A stretch of DNA of 64,000 bases from NCBI GenBank assembly GCA_002811645.1, contig PDIP01000015.1:27753-91752 (forward strand). Reading direction: 5' to 3'. The position numbers and the translations under genes are program-made. A model generated the notes under the pieces. That model saw only the letters and a list, made by a program, of their open reading frames with translations, made no database searches and was not told the origin of the DNA. This document shows positions 33,642-43,675 of this stretch, one piece after another (the stretch's first letter is position 1; every line of letters begins with the position of its first letter). The stretch comes from Corallochytrium limacisporum. Its lineage: Eukaryota; Opisthokonta.

Positions 33642-35228
33642 CTATGTTGACGAGTGCATGCTAGACTTGGTCTCGTAAGTCTTCCAGACCTTCTGACTTT
33701 GCTCCAAGAAATCCATTTGCAACTTACCGAAATCGTTCAGCAGCTCCTTCATGTTTTCTTGCTTGATGGCTGTGAAGGCGTGAAGTTCCGCACTAATGGT
33801 GTCATTGCTCTCCTTCAGGTGTTTCTCGCTGAGCTCCCGATGATCCTTTGCAAACTCAAGCTCCATATCCAGCCGCCGCAACTTCTCTTCACGTTGTTGC
33901 TGAGGATCACCCTTGGACCGCTTCAAGAAAGATGGCAGCCCCGTCTTCATGCCACCTCCTCCCTTGACAGTGGCAATTTCGGCTTCCTTTCGGTAGACTG
34001 CTTCCTGCGCTTGCTCATACTGGCTCTCAATTTGGTCCCGACGCTTGAGCAGCTCGATGCAGGCATTGCTGAAGTCCGCGTTGAATTGAGCAGGATCACA
34101 CAAGTTCGTGTCAATGAGGTGGCTGCAGTCCGCAACCAGCTTAGAGTACCGTTCTGTCGTGGTGGCCATAGCGTTTAGCAACTCTTGCAGCTGTGGATCT
34201 GCGTGGGCCACGTTAGTGAACTGTGGGCTCAGCTCAGCAAAGGCATCGGCCATGTCTTTGGACGCCTTGGCTGCCTTGGCTGCTTGCTTGGCCATACGGT
34301 GCACACTCGCCTCAAAGGTCTGCAAATCCGCATAGTAGGACGCGAATCGCTGATCGGGGTTCTTGGCATGTGCAGTGGGTCCCAATTTGCTCATGCTCGA
34401 ACTCAGCCCCTCCAGGAAACCCGATTCCTTCTTGGTCGTATCACTATCCCAGTAGGTGCCTTCCAAAAACTTGACCACATTGTCATCCATGACGAGCTTC
34501 GGGTGCTCCACCACAGCAGTTACGAATCGCTGCAGGTACTTGGCACGCTTGGACAGGAACTCGCTGCCGAAGCGATCCAGGTCGCTCCACTGACCTTTGG
34601 CCGGAATAGGCGGGATGAGGCACGTTGGGTTTTTCTTAGCCAGACGGTTGCGCAGAACGTAGAAATCATTGTAGCGTCGGCTGGTGGTCATCTGCCGTTT
34701 ACCGAAATGTGCCATGGTTGTGCGTGTGTTGACGGTGTAGGTCACGTACGCACTCCGGCCGTCCGTTTTCTGGAAGTCCGTAATACTCACTTCAATGGTA
34801 CCGTCGGGACGACTCCGGGGCACAGAAGGCGCGGCAGCCGGACCATTAGACCCATTGGACAAAACCGGAGCGGCGCTCTTCTCCTCAGCCCGCGGAGACA
34901 TAGAGTCCGCCGTCGGAACCGGGGGCCGGGCAGGCGGTGGACCGGAGTCCTCACGCGCCGCGGCCACCGGGACCTGCTGCGCAGGCTGCTCTGGAGCCGG
35001 CGCAGCGACAGGAGCAGCCACTGGGGTTGCAGTGGTCTCCAAGGGTCCGCCATTGGCCTCCAGTGCGGCTGTCGGAGGTGGTCCAAAGTTGGATGTCACT
35101 GGTTTTGATGTGGGTTCGTTGAGGTCGACGTCATCGAAGAGCTTGTCATTCGTTGTTGGGGCCTGAGTCTCATCCTTTGTAGGCTCTGCGACGTCTCCGA
35201 AGAGAGGATCATTGCCCGAAACATCCAT
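33642..35228 (-). CDS. SNX1: Sorting nexin of the SNX1/SNX2/Vps5 type (PX-BAR)
   Basis: The 528-residue product is a retromer-associated sorting nexin that tubulates endosomal membranes for retrograde transport. A PX domain lies at about residues 143-262, with the phosphoinositide-binding R-R-Y-N-D-F (184-189) and the proline loop I-P-P-I-P-A-K. A BAR domain of long helices covers about 290-525. The N-terminal 140 residues are Pro/Ala-rich and disordered, but start with two short acidic LF motifs (D-P-L-F-G-D and D-K-L-F-D-D). These resemble peptides in the tails of SNX1/SNX2 relatives; this last point is inference. Length is near human SNX1 (522). ATG 35228 is the first in frame. A SNX5/6-like partner is not in the window. 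Confidence 0.92.
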   Translation of the reverse strand: MDVSGNDPLFGDVAEPTKDETQAPTTNDKLFDDVDLNEPTSKPVTSNFGPPPTAALEANGGPLETTATPVAAPVAAPAPEQPAQQVPVAAAREDSGPPPARPPVPTADSMSPRAEEKSAAPVLSNGSNGPAAAPSVPRSRPDGTIEVSITDFQKTDGRSAYVTYTVNTRTTMAHFGKRQMTTSRRYNDFYVLRNRLAKKNPTCLIPPIPAKGQWSDLDRFGSEFLSKRAKYLQRFVTAVVEHPKLVMDDNVVKFLEGTYWDSDTTKKESGFLEGLSSSMSKLGPTAHAKNPDQRFASYYADLQTFEASVHRMAKQAAKAAKASKDMADAFAELSPQFTNVAHADPQLQELLNAMATTTERYSKLVADCSHLIDTNLCDPAQFNADFSNACIELLKRRDQIESQYEQAQEAVYRKEAEIATVKGGGGMKTGLPSFLKRSKGDPQQQREEKLRRLDMELEFAKDHRELSEKHLKESNDTISAELHAFTAIKQENMKELLNDFGKLQMDFLEQSQKVWKTYETKSSMHSST

Positions 35229-35740
35229 GTTTACTCTTTGTTTAGTTTACTTCCCGATTTGGGATCTGTGCGGTCCTGTTGTGTCTTTCAGCGGCTTTCT
35301 GAACCTGTGGCCCGGAAACGCCTAAACAAAACCCTGTCCCGTAGTGCAATACACAAACGCACTGAGATTGTATATAGGAACACGACGCTTTGTACTGAAG
35401 AAACAAAAAACACCGGAGTTCCTCTTTAAGTACCGCGAGCGGTTGAGTCATGGAAATCCTTCTTTCTCTACTGTCCTCCCCGCTCCTTATCAGAAGGGAA
35501 GGGGGGGGCCCGCTCGGTCTTGGAGACCCATAGAATGACTATGGCAGGCCCCAAAAATCCTCCACCGGGAGAGTTGAAGGAGGCGGAGGAGCAGGAGAAG
35601 GGGGGGGGCGCTTGGGGGGCCCGGTACCCAAAGGCTCTCGTACCCCCCCCCGGGGGGGCCCTCTCCGCCCAAGCGCCGCTCTCCCCCGGGCCCCCCCCCC
35701 GGCTTGCGGAGTAGGGGAGAAGGAAAGCAACGAGTGAGGG

Positions 35741-35784
35741 AGAGACACAGAGAGACACAGAGAGAGAGAGAGGGAGAGAGAGAG
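35741..35784 (+). repeat. AG/CAGA microsatellite
   Basis: Two CACAG-containing units are followed by AG dinucleotide runs. The composition matches the repeat at 8403-8494, and both lie upstream of a minus-strand gene, so the sense strand of that gene is pyrimidine-rich. Confidence 0.8.
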
Positions 35785-35913
35785 CAAGCCTTGACTGGGG
35801 AAGGAGCCGCACCCAAGATAAAATCACACAAAAGGGTCAGCATCCTCCGGCAACAGTGTTGTGACATACTACACGCTGGCATTTCCGACCGTCCGTGGGT
35901 CCAGTTGAGGGCG

Positions 35914-35936
35914 GTGTGTGTGTGTGTGTGTGTGTA
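35914..35936 (+). repeat. GT microsatellite
   Basis: An uninterrupted run of about eleven GT units lies in the spacer upstream of the sorting nexin gene. Confidence 0.85.
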
Positions 35937-36408
35937 TGCGTCCGTGTTTTCGTCGTCCTGGGCGTAACAACGCATTCAACATCGTCTCCAGCTCGTGCCC
36001 TGGGTCATTCGTGCTGCAAACCATCCCGCCTCATTGACGCACGGAATGATCAAAATGGACGGTTGTGTCCAGCGGGACAAAGTCGCACACAGACACTCGC
36101 GTACGTACGCACTGCAAAGGCAGGACCTGCAAAGCACACAGGCCATGATCTGAGAGAAAGAAGCAGGAAGCAACGTTTGATCATGTTGCACCGGGCAATC
36201 GTAAAGGAACAACAAACCAAAAACCTGAATCAAAAAATCATGACGTTCTCCTCCCTTTTTTTCTCTTTTTTTCTTTTTCAAATGTTACCATTCCTTCCAT
36301 TCGTGCCCATTCCTCGCGGGCCGCCCGTTGGTTAATTATGGGTCCTGTAGCCTGGAAGAAATAATGCCTGGTCAACACCACTTCGCCGGTCCTTTAGGCT
36401 AAACCCGC

Positions 36409-36773
36409 GGGGGGGGGGGAGGGAAGGAGAGAGAGAGGGGGGGGGGGGGAGTTGGGCTCCCGACCCTTTTCTTTTCCCCCCCCCCCCCCCACTTCCCCGT
36501 TCACAGAGCCGCAGTAGTGAAGTGGGGTTCTGGCAGGAGGTCCGAGAAGAGAATGGCCTGAGCNNNNNNNNNNNNNNNNNNNNNNNNNNNNNNNNNNNNN
36601 NNNNNNNNNNNNNNNGGGGGGGGGGGGGGAGAGAAGGAGAGGGAGAGGGGGGGGGAGGGAGTTGAGCTCCCGACCCTTTTCTTTTCCCCTCCCCCCCCCC
36701 ACTTCCCCGTTCACAGAGCCGCAGTAGTGAAGTGGGGTTCTGGCAGGAGGTCCGAGAAGAGAATGGCCTGAGC
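36409..36773 (+). repeat. Direct repeat of about 155 bp flanking the N gap
   Basis: The block 36409-36563 and the block 36616-36773 are nearly the same sequence. Each has a G run, a purine tract, G-T-T-G-(G/A)-G-C-T-C-C-C-G-A-C, a C run, and the stretch ending G-C-C-T-G-A-G-C. They differ at one base and in homopolymer lengths. The left copy stops exactly at the N run. This most likely means two contig ends of the same locus were placed side by side, so the repeat is probably an assembly artefact. Confidence 0.85.
36564..36615. other. Assembly gap (52 N)
   Basis: A run of 52 unknown bases marks a scaffold join. Both sides end in long G or C homopolymers, which probably stopped assembly. No gene crosses it. 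Confidence 0.99.
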
Positions 36774-37348
36774 GGCGAAAAGGTAGAGAGGGGAGGGGAG
36801 GAGAGGGGGGGAGGGAACGAGGCAACCAACCCGCGACTCGCACCGGAACAAAAACACTCGACTGTGCCGTCCCCGTTGCCGTGCTTTTTGGTTGTTTTTT
36901 AATTCTTCGGTGTTTTTCTTTTTATCTCCCGTGCGCCCGAGTGTATCTGGCCCTCTCTTTCGTTTGATGTGCGATAAGGGACACAGATGCATGCTGTACT
37001 TGGGCACGCCTCCGTCGTCGCAGCAGCAATACCGGGTCCATAGACCATCAACCAATGCCAAGCAAAGGGGGAACACACACCCACTCGTGCAGCAAACAAA
37101 GGCTGGAAACCCCAAAAGAACACGGGGAAAAGGAGCGTGGCAGAAAGGTCAAGACAATGAACATCGAGGGCGTTTGACTACCACACACGAAAAAGAGAGA
37201 TCAGACATGCACGCCATCACACCAGAGACCGATCGACGGAACGATAGGGATCATGGTGGTGGTGGCACCGCCGTTTGTTATTTTTTCTTCGTGCGCTTTG
37301 GGTTTCTATTTACCCATACTTACTTACCTCCTTCGTTTCGTAAGGGAG

Positions 37349-37377
37349 TTTCTTTCTTTCTTTCTTTCTTTTTTCTT
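37349..37377 (+). repeat. TTTC microsatellite
   Basis: Five or more tandem TTTC units are followed by a T-rich tail in the spacer between the sorting nexin gene and the 760-residue gene. Confidence 0.8.
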
Positions 37378-37831
37378 TAATTCTTTTTTGTTGTGGGTGT
37401 GTTTTCAGGGTTCTGGGTTTTTACCTTTTTTTCTTTCTGTCTTTCTTGGGTTCTTGGTAGCAGACAACTGGTGTCTATTCGATTTACCCTGACGTTGGTT
37501 TCAGTACTGGCGCAAAGGAACGAAGAGAAGGGAAGAAGGAGGAAGAAGAGGCCCGGGGGGGGGGTGTCCCGCAGAGTCCGGACCGGAGTGACCTGCCCGA
37601 AGAAGGCAGGGGTGGGTGACTGGTATTGGCCGACGGTAGCTCGGGAGGACCGGGATGGGTGTATTCGATAGATTTTTATACAGCCTCCCTCGACCGGAAG
37701 AATAGGGGGCCTGTTGTTACACTGTCGCTGGTATGTTCACAGTTGGTTTTGTGTTTTTTCTTGTTGGGTTCGGTTTTTCCTTCTTGTTTGTAGTGGTTGT
37801 CACGCCGTTGAACTTTAACCAATTTTTTTTG

Positions 37832-37917
37832 AGCTCTCTCGCTGTCGCTGTCTCTCTCTCTCTCGCTGTCGCTGTCTCTCTCTCTCGCTGTCGCTGTCTC
37901 TCTCTCTCTCTCTGTGT
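37832..37917 (+). repeat. Compound CT / CTGTCG minisatellite
   Basis: CT dinucleotide runs alternate three times with a CGCTGTCGCTGT element over about 85 bp. It is a higher-order simple repeat, likely variable in length between isolates. Confidence 0.85.
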
Positions 37918-39076
37918 CCTTGCCGTCCGCGTGAACTGTGCGCTTCACGCCCGCTTGGGAGTCGGTTGCCGTGATGCAATCTTCCCCCGTTGTGCCATCC
38001 TATTTAATTCCCCTGTCCCCAACCCTGGCACTTGTCTATTCCTTTACTTCGTTCTTCAGGCCTTCGAATAACAATAGGGCCAAGAAAGATGGAGAGAAGA
38101 AGGGAACAAATCATAAACAAAACAAAAACAAAAAACACCAGCCAGAGCTGTGGCTGTTGAGTTTCGGGTCCGGCAAACCATCGGCCGTGGCTCCAGCTAC
38201 CAAACCTGGGAAGAATAGGGTTCCGGCTTGGCCCTTGTCCCGGTTGCCCTGCCGTTGATTGCGACGGCGGGAGCTTCCTTATATCTGTCGGATAAACAGT
38301 CCGCACTGATGATAAAGGGCAGCACTATCGACCATTGTGCCTGCCTGCCCACTTGGCCCGTCTACTGTATGGATATGGGAAATCCATGAAGCTTCATCTT
38401 GGTGGTTTTCACCCAGACCGAATCACAGGATCCCCATCCTAATGAACGTACTCGCATATTGTTCAAACAGACATCATCATCGCGATCACCAGAAACACAT
38501 CGTCAGGCTGGCGGTGGAACAGAGCGACGCCTTGGACACTGGTCAAGGGCGAACCGGGGGACAGATTGGGTACGGAATGAAATGTGATGTGGCACCTGCG
38601 GGCGGTGAAGTCAAAGTGCATGCAGGTACTGCTGATTGCCGGGGGCATCACAGTTCCCAAAGGATTCTTCTGTGACATGTGTCCTTGCAGGTGTCGGGAG
38701 TTTATCATTGAGGGAGGAAAATCTTTCCACGAAGGGAAGGCGACCGGGCGGTGATGATGTGACACTTTCCAAGAGCGGGACGGGTCTGCGTTAAACTGTT
38801 GCATCCTGCTACTTGCTTCACAAAAGGGGAAGGAATTGATGTCTTTGCATTTGGCCACGCCCTATGAAAACAAACTGCGCAGTGGCCACCAAAGAAAAAC
38901 TGGGAAGCAACAAACAGGAAAACAAAAAAAATACTGAAACCAGGAAACTGCGAGAGGGATTGGATTGTCAACTGGTGTTCCTACAGTTGATGATCGATCC
39001 AATAAGATACATTTCACCCTCTTTGCTAGTCCATACGATTGACCGCAACGAAGACATGGGCATCTCTCTAATCTTT

Positions 39077-41359
39077 TTACTTTGACATATTAGCCGTCAC
39101 CAATTCACGGTATGCCCTGGCAGCATTGTTGGGATCGCCACCTGTCTCTTGGCGGTACAGCGTGGCGTAGTGTTGGACCTCCCGTTGCTTCACCTTGATC
39201 TCGTCGCGACATCGGTCGCGGAGGTCTCGCAAGCGCTTGATCTGAATCTTCAGGTTGCTGTGGGCTTCCGTGGTTCGTGTGTGCAGTTCCTGCATCGCCC
39301 TAGATTGTGTCTGGACCTTGATTGCACACTGTAGCAGACAATGGAAGGTTGCCTTGCTCAGTTCGGAGTCTGTGACCGTCGTCTGTCCTCCGCTATCGCT
39401 GACCTTAACCGCGGTGTCGGGCAGCTCTCCCAATGGCTTCTCTCGTTTTTCATCCCCAGCCTTCGCCTGTTCCTCTTGCCAGCGTAAATGTGCTTCCCTC
39501 AGGGTTTCCCGCAGCATGGTGTCATTGAGGTATTTGGCCAGTTCTCTCTGTTGTTTGACCACGGTCACCCTTTGCTGCTCCAGTGCCTCAATCATGGGTC
39601 CTAGCATGCACATGACCGCTGCAACGTTGGAGTCTGAACTCATCCCCTGCTCCAAGATTAAAGGCTGGAGGCGCTCGTCATCAATTGCCCAACGCTCCCC
39701 AATGGCTGGTGGCTCCGATAGCTCCCGTGCCCTCTGTTTTTCTACCGTTGACTGGGAGCCACCAACTTGGTTCTTACCCTTGGACGTCGGCGGTGCAAGA
39801 CGGGTCCGCACACTTTTGGTGACGCCGGTCGTGAATCCGGTTGCAAAGCCGTAGACCTTGCCACCAAATTCTGTTGTGGTGGCGAGTGGTTGATTGGCAA
39901 ATTGCTGAACCGCCTTGCCTCCGGAAGCAAGCGGTTTCATTATTGACGCTGATGCACCAGCCCCAGCAACTCCCCCACCCCGGAGCACATCAAGAGTGAC
40001 CCACTGGGGCTTTGCAAACACAATCATGTACTCGAATTTCGCCGCAGCCTCATCAGTGGCACTCTGTTCCATATCCCTGTCGGTGACACCAAGTTCCTTC
40101 ACCTGGCTCACTTGCCGTTCTCGGATGCCTTGCAGCTTCGCGTCCGCAGCGAGAAACCGTTGACAAGCAGACAGGCCTTGAGACAACAGCTGCTGACCAC
40201 CTGAGTCCTTCACGGAAACCCCTTGTGGTAGTCCAGCGTAGAGGAACACAAGCGGCAAACGTTGTTGGCGACCCACGACCATACAGGACATGAGCAAAGA
40301 CTGCAATGTCTGCGCCGTCCGCTTCTGCTGAAGAGTTGGTTCCAAGTTGATGGGTGCTGGCGTGCCTGACGACCCATCGTCCTGTGGTGTCGATGTTCCG
40401 TCAGACGTTTGGGCTGCTTCGGAAGAGGAAGCACTCTTTCTCTCCTGGGGGGTATCCGGCGGTAAGAGTTTGCCTTTGCTGGAGCTTCGCCGCAAGAACG
40501 ACGTAAACGAAGACACTCCGGATCCGATGGCCTTTCCCAACTTGTCCAGGTCTTTCGCAATCTTTTGCTGGTCCACTTTGCCGATCAGTCCCGACTGTGG
40601 AGTGGAAATGATGGCATCAAGCAAGTACCGCAATCCAAGTGTGCCCGTCACCTCCCCGTCGATGAGATGGACATATGACGCCGGGTCTCTAGTCGAAGCG
40701 TCGTCAACACTGTCTTCTGTGGAATACGCAAAGGTGAGAACCATCGGAAAGGCTTCTTCGTTGGTGCCATTTTCCTCTTTCTTCTGTTCCATGACCGACG
40801 TTAAGCGTTGCTGAGCAAACCGCAGCAAGCCCAAAAGTCCTACAATCGAGTTGACATCCCTCTGCTCCACGTTCACCACGGATAGGACCATGTACTGGTT
40901 TGGCATCATCTCTAAAGTCTGAATGGCCGTCAAATCAGAGTCGTCTTCATTCAGTAGGTCGATAGTGCGCCCATCATCAGCAATTGCATAACAGCTACAT
41001 GTGAGTGTTCCGGATCCCCGCTCCCCGACTACGCGCAATAGGGCCCGCGCCACTGTGATGGTCAAACCATCACCAATGATGGATGCAATATGTGCCGCTG
41101 GGTCTTCATCTTCAACAGTGTCAGCCGCAAACGCCCGTTCCAGAGCACCGTCGAGGTTCCCCGATAGGGTTACACCGCAGCCCAAAACCACTGTGTCTCG
41201 GCGCTCTTCAACCAATGCATTGGCAGCTTGTTGGCTCAGAGTTTGCCAACTGTGTACGAGTTGATAGTCTGTGTGAGCGAAAACCACACCACTCTCAATT
41301 TTACCTCTGCTAGGTTTTGGACAGGCGGCGATCAGCTGACACCGTTGTTCCAACGACAT
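39077..41359 (-). CDS. Unrecognised 760-residue protein with C-terminal coiled coil
   Basis: I do not recognise this protein. The frame is long, well balanced in composition and bounded by a clear ATG (41359), so it is almost certainly a real gene. The N-terminal 280 residues look globular, with alternating hydrophobic strands and helices. A Ser/Thr/Pro-rich disordered segment covers about 281-340. A second folded part follows, with a Gly/Ala-rich, weakly hydrophobic stretch at about 460-510 (G-G-G-V-A-G-A-G...G-F-A-T-G-F-T-T-G) that could touch membranes. Helical segments follow, ending in a charged coiled coil at about 690-745. There is no signal peptide. Its neighbours (sorting nexin, TraB) are on the same strand but far apart. 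A trafficking or cytoskeletal adaptor would fit the build, but this is only a guess. Confidence 0.85.
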   Translation of the reverse strand: MSLEQRCQLIAACPKPSRGKIESGVVFAHTDYQLVHSWQTLSQQAANALVEERRDTVVLGCGVTLSGNLDGALERAFAADTVEDEDPAAHIASIIGDGLTITVARALLRVVGERGSGTLTCSCYAIADDGRTIDLLNEDDSDLTAIQTLEMMPNQYMVLSVVNVEQRDVNSIVGLLGLLRFAQQRLTSVMEQKKEENGTNEEAFPMVLTFAYSTEDSVDDASTRDPASYVHLIDGEVTGTLGLRYLLDAIISTPQSGLIGKVDQQKIAKDLDKLGKAIGSGVSSFTSFLRRSSSKGKLLPPDTPQERKSASSSEAAQTSDGTSTPQDDGSSGTPAPINLEPTLQQKRTAQTLQSLLMSCMVVGRQQRLPLVFLYAGLPQGVSVKDSGGQQLLSQGLSACQRFLAADAKLQGIRERQVSQVKELGVTDRDMEQSATDEAAAKFEYMIVFAKPQWVTLDVLRGGGVAGAGASASIMKPLASGGKAVQQFANQPLATTTEFGGKVYGFATGFTTGVTKSVRTRLAPPTSKGKNQVGGSQSTVEKQRARELSEPPAIGERWAIDDERLQPLILEQGMSSDSNVAAVMCMLGPMIEALEQQRVTVVKQQRELAKYLNDTMLRETLREAHLRWQEEQAKAGDEKREKPLGELPDTAVKVSDSGGQTTVTDSELSKATFHCLLQCAIKVQTQSRAMQELHTRTTEAHSNLKIQIKRLRDLRDRCRDEIKVKQREVQHYATLYRQETGGDPNNAARAYRELVTANMSK

Positions 41360-41975
41360 GGTTGTAGTCCAAAAGAGTTGTCCTTTACGTTTCTGTTATC
41401 ACATGATTCCCAATGTCATCTGCGCGCATCTCTAGTCTACATGAGCACAACCATGTGTGAACGTCAGTCATCGGAGCAACTGATGTTGAACACAAGTACC
41501 ACCACAAAAAGAAGACACACATCAGAACGTAACCGCTTCTGATCCTTGTCCTCTGGAAACCATTCCACCGCTTCTGTTTTCGCTCCACTGCCCGCCTTGG
41601 GTTACTGCGGCTGTTTTGTCGTGTACCTCCAGACAACCAACCACCCTACCGCCCCCATACCGCCGCCGTGCAGATGTTCTGAGTACCGGATACAATGCAG
41701 ATTGGCACCTTTGGAGAGCTAGCTCTCCGGGACTTTTGGCCAGGGCGGGAGTGTTACTCCGGGGAGGGACGGGTGGCCCAGCGAAAAAGGGGGAGGGGGC
41801 CGGAGGGAACGCAAGCCAAATGCGAGACACAAGGGTCAATTCACCGATGCAGACCCTGGTTCCCGGATCTGGTGTGGTTGGTAGTTTCCCAAGCACAAGT
41901 CTTCACATCTTGGATCACACGAATGTAGAAGTATATCTATTACACATTTTTGCTGCACCCAAAAGGGTGGACAAA
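41360..41975. promoter_or_regulatory. Spacer upstream of the 760-residue gene
   Basis: No gene is seen. A G-rich island (about 41748-41810) with GGGGAGGG and a GGGGGAGGGGG run lies roughly 390-450 bp upstream of the ATG at 41359. The right end is the 3' flank of the TraB gene. Confidence 0.4.
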
Positions 41976-42971
41976 CTACTTGCAAGTGGTGCCGCTACTG
42001 GGACCGCTGTACAGTTTATCCGTCTGGAGCCAAAGTTCAGGTCGATGCGTGTCAAACAGCCCAAGCTCATCAAACCTGTCATTCCAATGGCGTAAGATGC
42101 CTTGTGTGTGGGCAGCTCCAAATACACCGACGACTAATTTGCTACGGCCTTCCTCCGAGGGCATCCACCCTTCCGCAGAGCCGCGTAGGGCGGACACAAA
42201 ACACAGGTCCCGCTCGTGCACAAAGCTTAGTTGGGATGGCAAATGGTTTGGGAACATGACACCTCCACTTACGCGCACTGCGTCATGGCCATCCTTGTAA
42301 GACTTGGAGGTAGTCGACTGCGACTCTAGTGTGTCAATGTTCATCACCAGTCGAGCCATAACTTGAAACCGCTGCCACCAAGGCATGCGAGTCAGCCACC
42401 GTGACAAAGTGATGTTCCACGGTCGATCGGCAGGCATTACCACCACTCCCAGCTTGGCCGCCTCCTGCTCCGCGATCCGAATTTCTCGCATGTATGCACC
42501 CCCGGCAGGGCTACTCAGCCGCCTGCCGTACATTTCAACAAAGCCCTGGATTAAATCTCCTTTGCTTAAGGCCGCCTTGACCTTGGCATAATCCGGCGGT
42601 AACTGGCGGTTGCGCGCGTACTCTTTGCTGGACTGAGATGACTCCACCACAACCAGATCAGGCTCCACTGCTTCAATCGTCTTTCGTACATCCTCGTACG
42701 ACTCCTCCGTACCATGCACTGTACCAACTAAGTAAAATTCGCACACTCCATCGGAGATGCGTGTAACACTCTGCGGCAGGAGCGCACCGGAGCGGGTCCG
42801 CGGTGTCAAGAACTCCTCGAGGGCTGAGCTCGGTTTCCCCCGCGCCTGTTCTGAATTGCTCCGTGCTTTTGTCAGTGTGGACAAGAACACCACATCCTGT
42901 CGAACCAAATGCTGTCCGCGCAAGAGCTGTCGGCACCGTCCCAGTTTCGTCGATCTGGTTCGGCGGAACAT
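41976..42971 (-). CDS. TRABD: TraB-domain protein, probably mitochondrial
   Basis: The product is 331 residues from the first ATG (42971); the open frame runs on upstream to a TTG at 43118 without another ATG. The first 35 residues are rich in Arg and Leu with no acidic residue before Q-D (M-F-R-R-T-R-S-T-K-L-G-R-C-R), like a mitochondrial targeting sequence. The TraB/PrgY domain follows, with F-Y-L-V-G-T-V-H near residues 79-86, V-E-P-D-L-V-V-V-E near 101-109, V-H-E-R-D around 250, and a closing V-V-G-V-F-G-A-A-H-T-Q-G-I near 280. The paired G-T-x-H and G-x-x-H motifs are the family's conserved, metalloprotease-like residues. Animal TRABD and yeast relatives have been linked to mitochondrial membranes; biochemical function is poorly defined. 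It is divergently transcribed with the copper-transporter fusion. Confidence 0.9.
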   Translation of the reverse strand: MFRRTRSTKLGRCRQLLRGQHLVRQDVVFLSTLTKARSNSEQARGKPSSALEEFLTPRTRSGALLPQSVTRISDGVCEFYLVGTVHGTEESYEDVRKTIEAVEPDLVVVESSQSSKEYARNRQLPPDYAKVKAALSKGDLIQGFVEMYGRRLSSPAGGAYMREIRIAEQEAAKLGVVVMPADRPWNITLSRWLTRMPWWQRFQVMARLVMNIDTLESQSTTSKSYKDGHDAVRVSGGVMFPNHLPSQLSFVHERDLCFVSALRGSAEGWMPSEEGRSKLVVGVFGAAHTQGILRHWNDRFDELGLFDTHRPELWLQTDKLYSGPSSGTTCK

Positions 42972-43675
42972 GCTAGTGTAGCAAAAGCGTTCCCCTCCAG
43001 TGGTTACGTCATGCGGTTCGATGCGAGGTCCATCCAGAGTCTCAAGACCTCTGGTAGTGGCTCTGTGTTCGCTTTCCTGCACATGATGAAGTTTTAGGTT
43101 GCCGTCAGAAAATACCAATGAACATCACTCAGCAAAGGATAGCAAGTGATGGACGGCCAGCAAACCCTCCAAGCTCGTCAGTACTCATCCCGGCCCGGCG
43201 TACTGACGGCCCGAGACCCACCGCGGAGTTGCTTCGGAAGGGGAGGAAAAGGGTCCCCACCCCTCCCCCTTCTGCCTCCCCGGGGAGGGACCCCCCGGGG
43301 GAAGCAACCGGAGCGATTTCTCTCACCATTCGTTCCTTCTCCTTCCTTGGCCGTCGGTTGCAGAAAAAAAATTTTGGGCCCGCTCATCTCCTGTCTGTTC
43401 GGTAGTGAAAGGAAACCAACCGGGGATGAAAAGGGAAAAGAAGGGAAGGGTCTTGAACGTTGGGCCACCCACGCCTGGGCCCCCCTTCCCGACTGGCTCG
43501 CTACCCGGTGCGGATCGCTGGTTGGCGGCTGGCTGCGTGTGTCCTGTCGGAAAAGTACTGAGTTGCGCAGTCACCGGGTTTAATCTACTTCAAGCTAGAG
43601 ATCAGGCATAACCTCTTCTAAGCCTGGGCGGCCGAACATGACATATTCCGTGCCAACACCGTATCGGGAACAAAC
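42972..43675. promoter_or_regulatory. Divergent promoter region of the TraB and TRASH/Ctr genes
   Basis: These 704 bp separate two head-to-head starts. A GC-run island lies at about 43230-43300, including C-C-C-C-G-G-G-G and C-C-C-C-C-C-G-G-G-G-G, flanked by purine and pyrimidine runs. An eight-A/four-T block followed by GGGCCC lies near 43360-43380. Overlapping frames of up to 145 codons are compositional. Confidence 0.45.

Larger units (their letters stand above)
35229..39076. other. 3.8 kb gene-poor, low-complexity spacer with assembly gap
   Basis: No protein family is recognised. The stretch holds a dense C-run/G-run island (about 35505-35705), an AG/CAGA microsatellite (35741-35784), a GT run (35914-35936), a duplicated block around 52 N (36409-36773), a TTTC run (37349-37377), a purine tract ending in G (37520-37566) and a CT/CTGTCG compound repeat (37832-37917). 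Frames of up to 165 codons here are artefacts, including two that cross the N gap. It lies upstream of the sorting nexin gene and downstream of the 760-residue gene. Confidence 0.5.

Noticed and set aside
36332-36843. Minus-strand frames of 149-165 codons across the N gap
   Set aside because: They cross 52 unknown bases and a duplicated low-complexity block, so they are artefacts.
37315-37330. ATACTTAC resembling the 5' end of U1 snRNA
   Set aside because: The following bases do not continue as U1 and no stem-loops or Sm site are apparent; probably chance.
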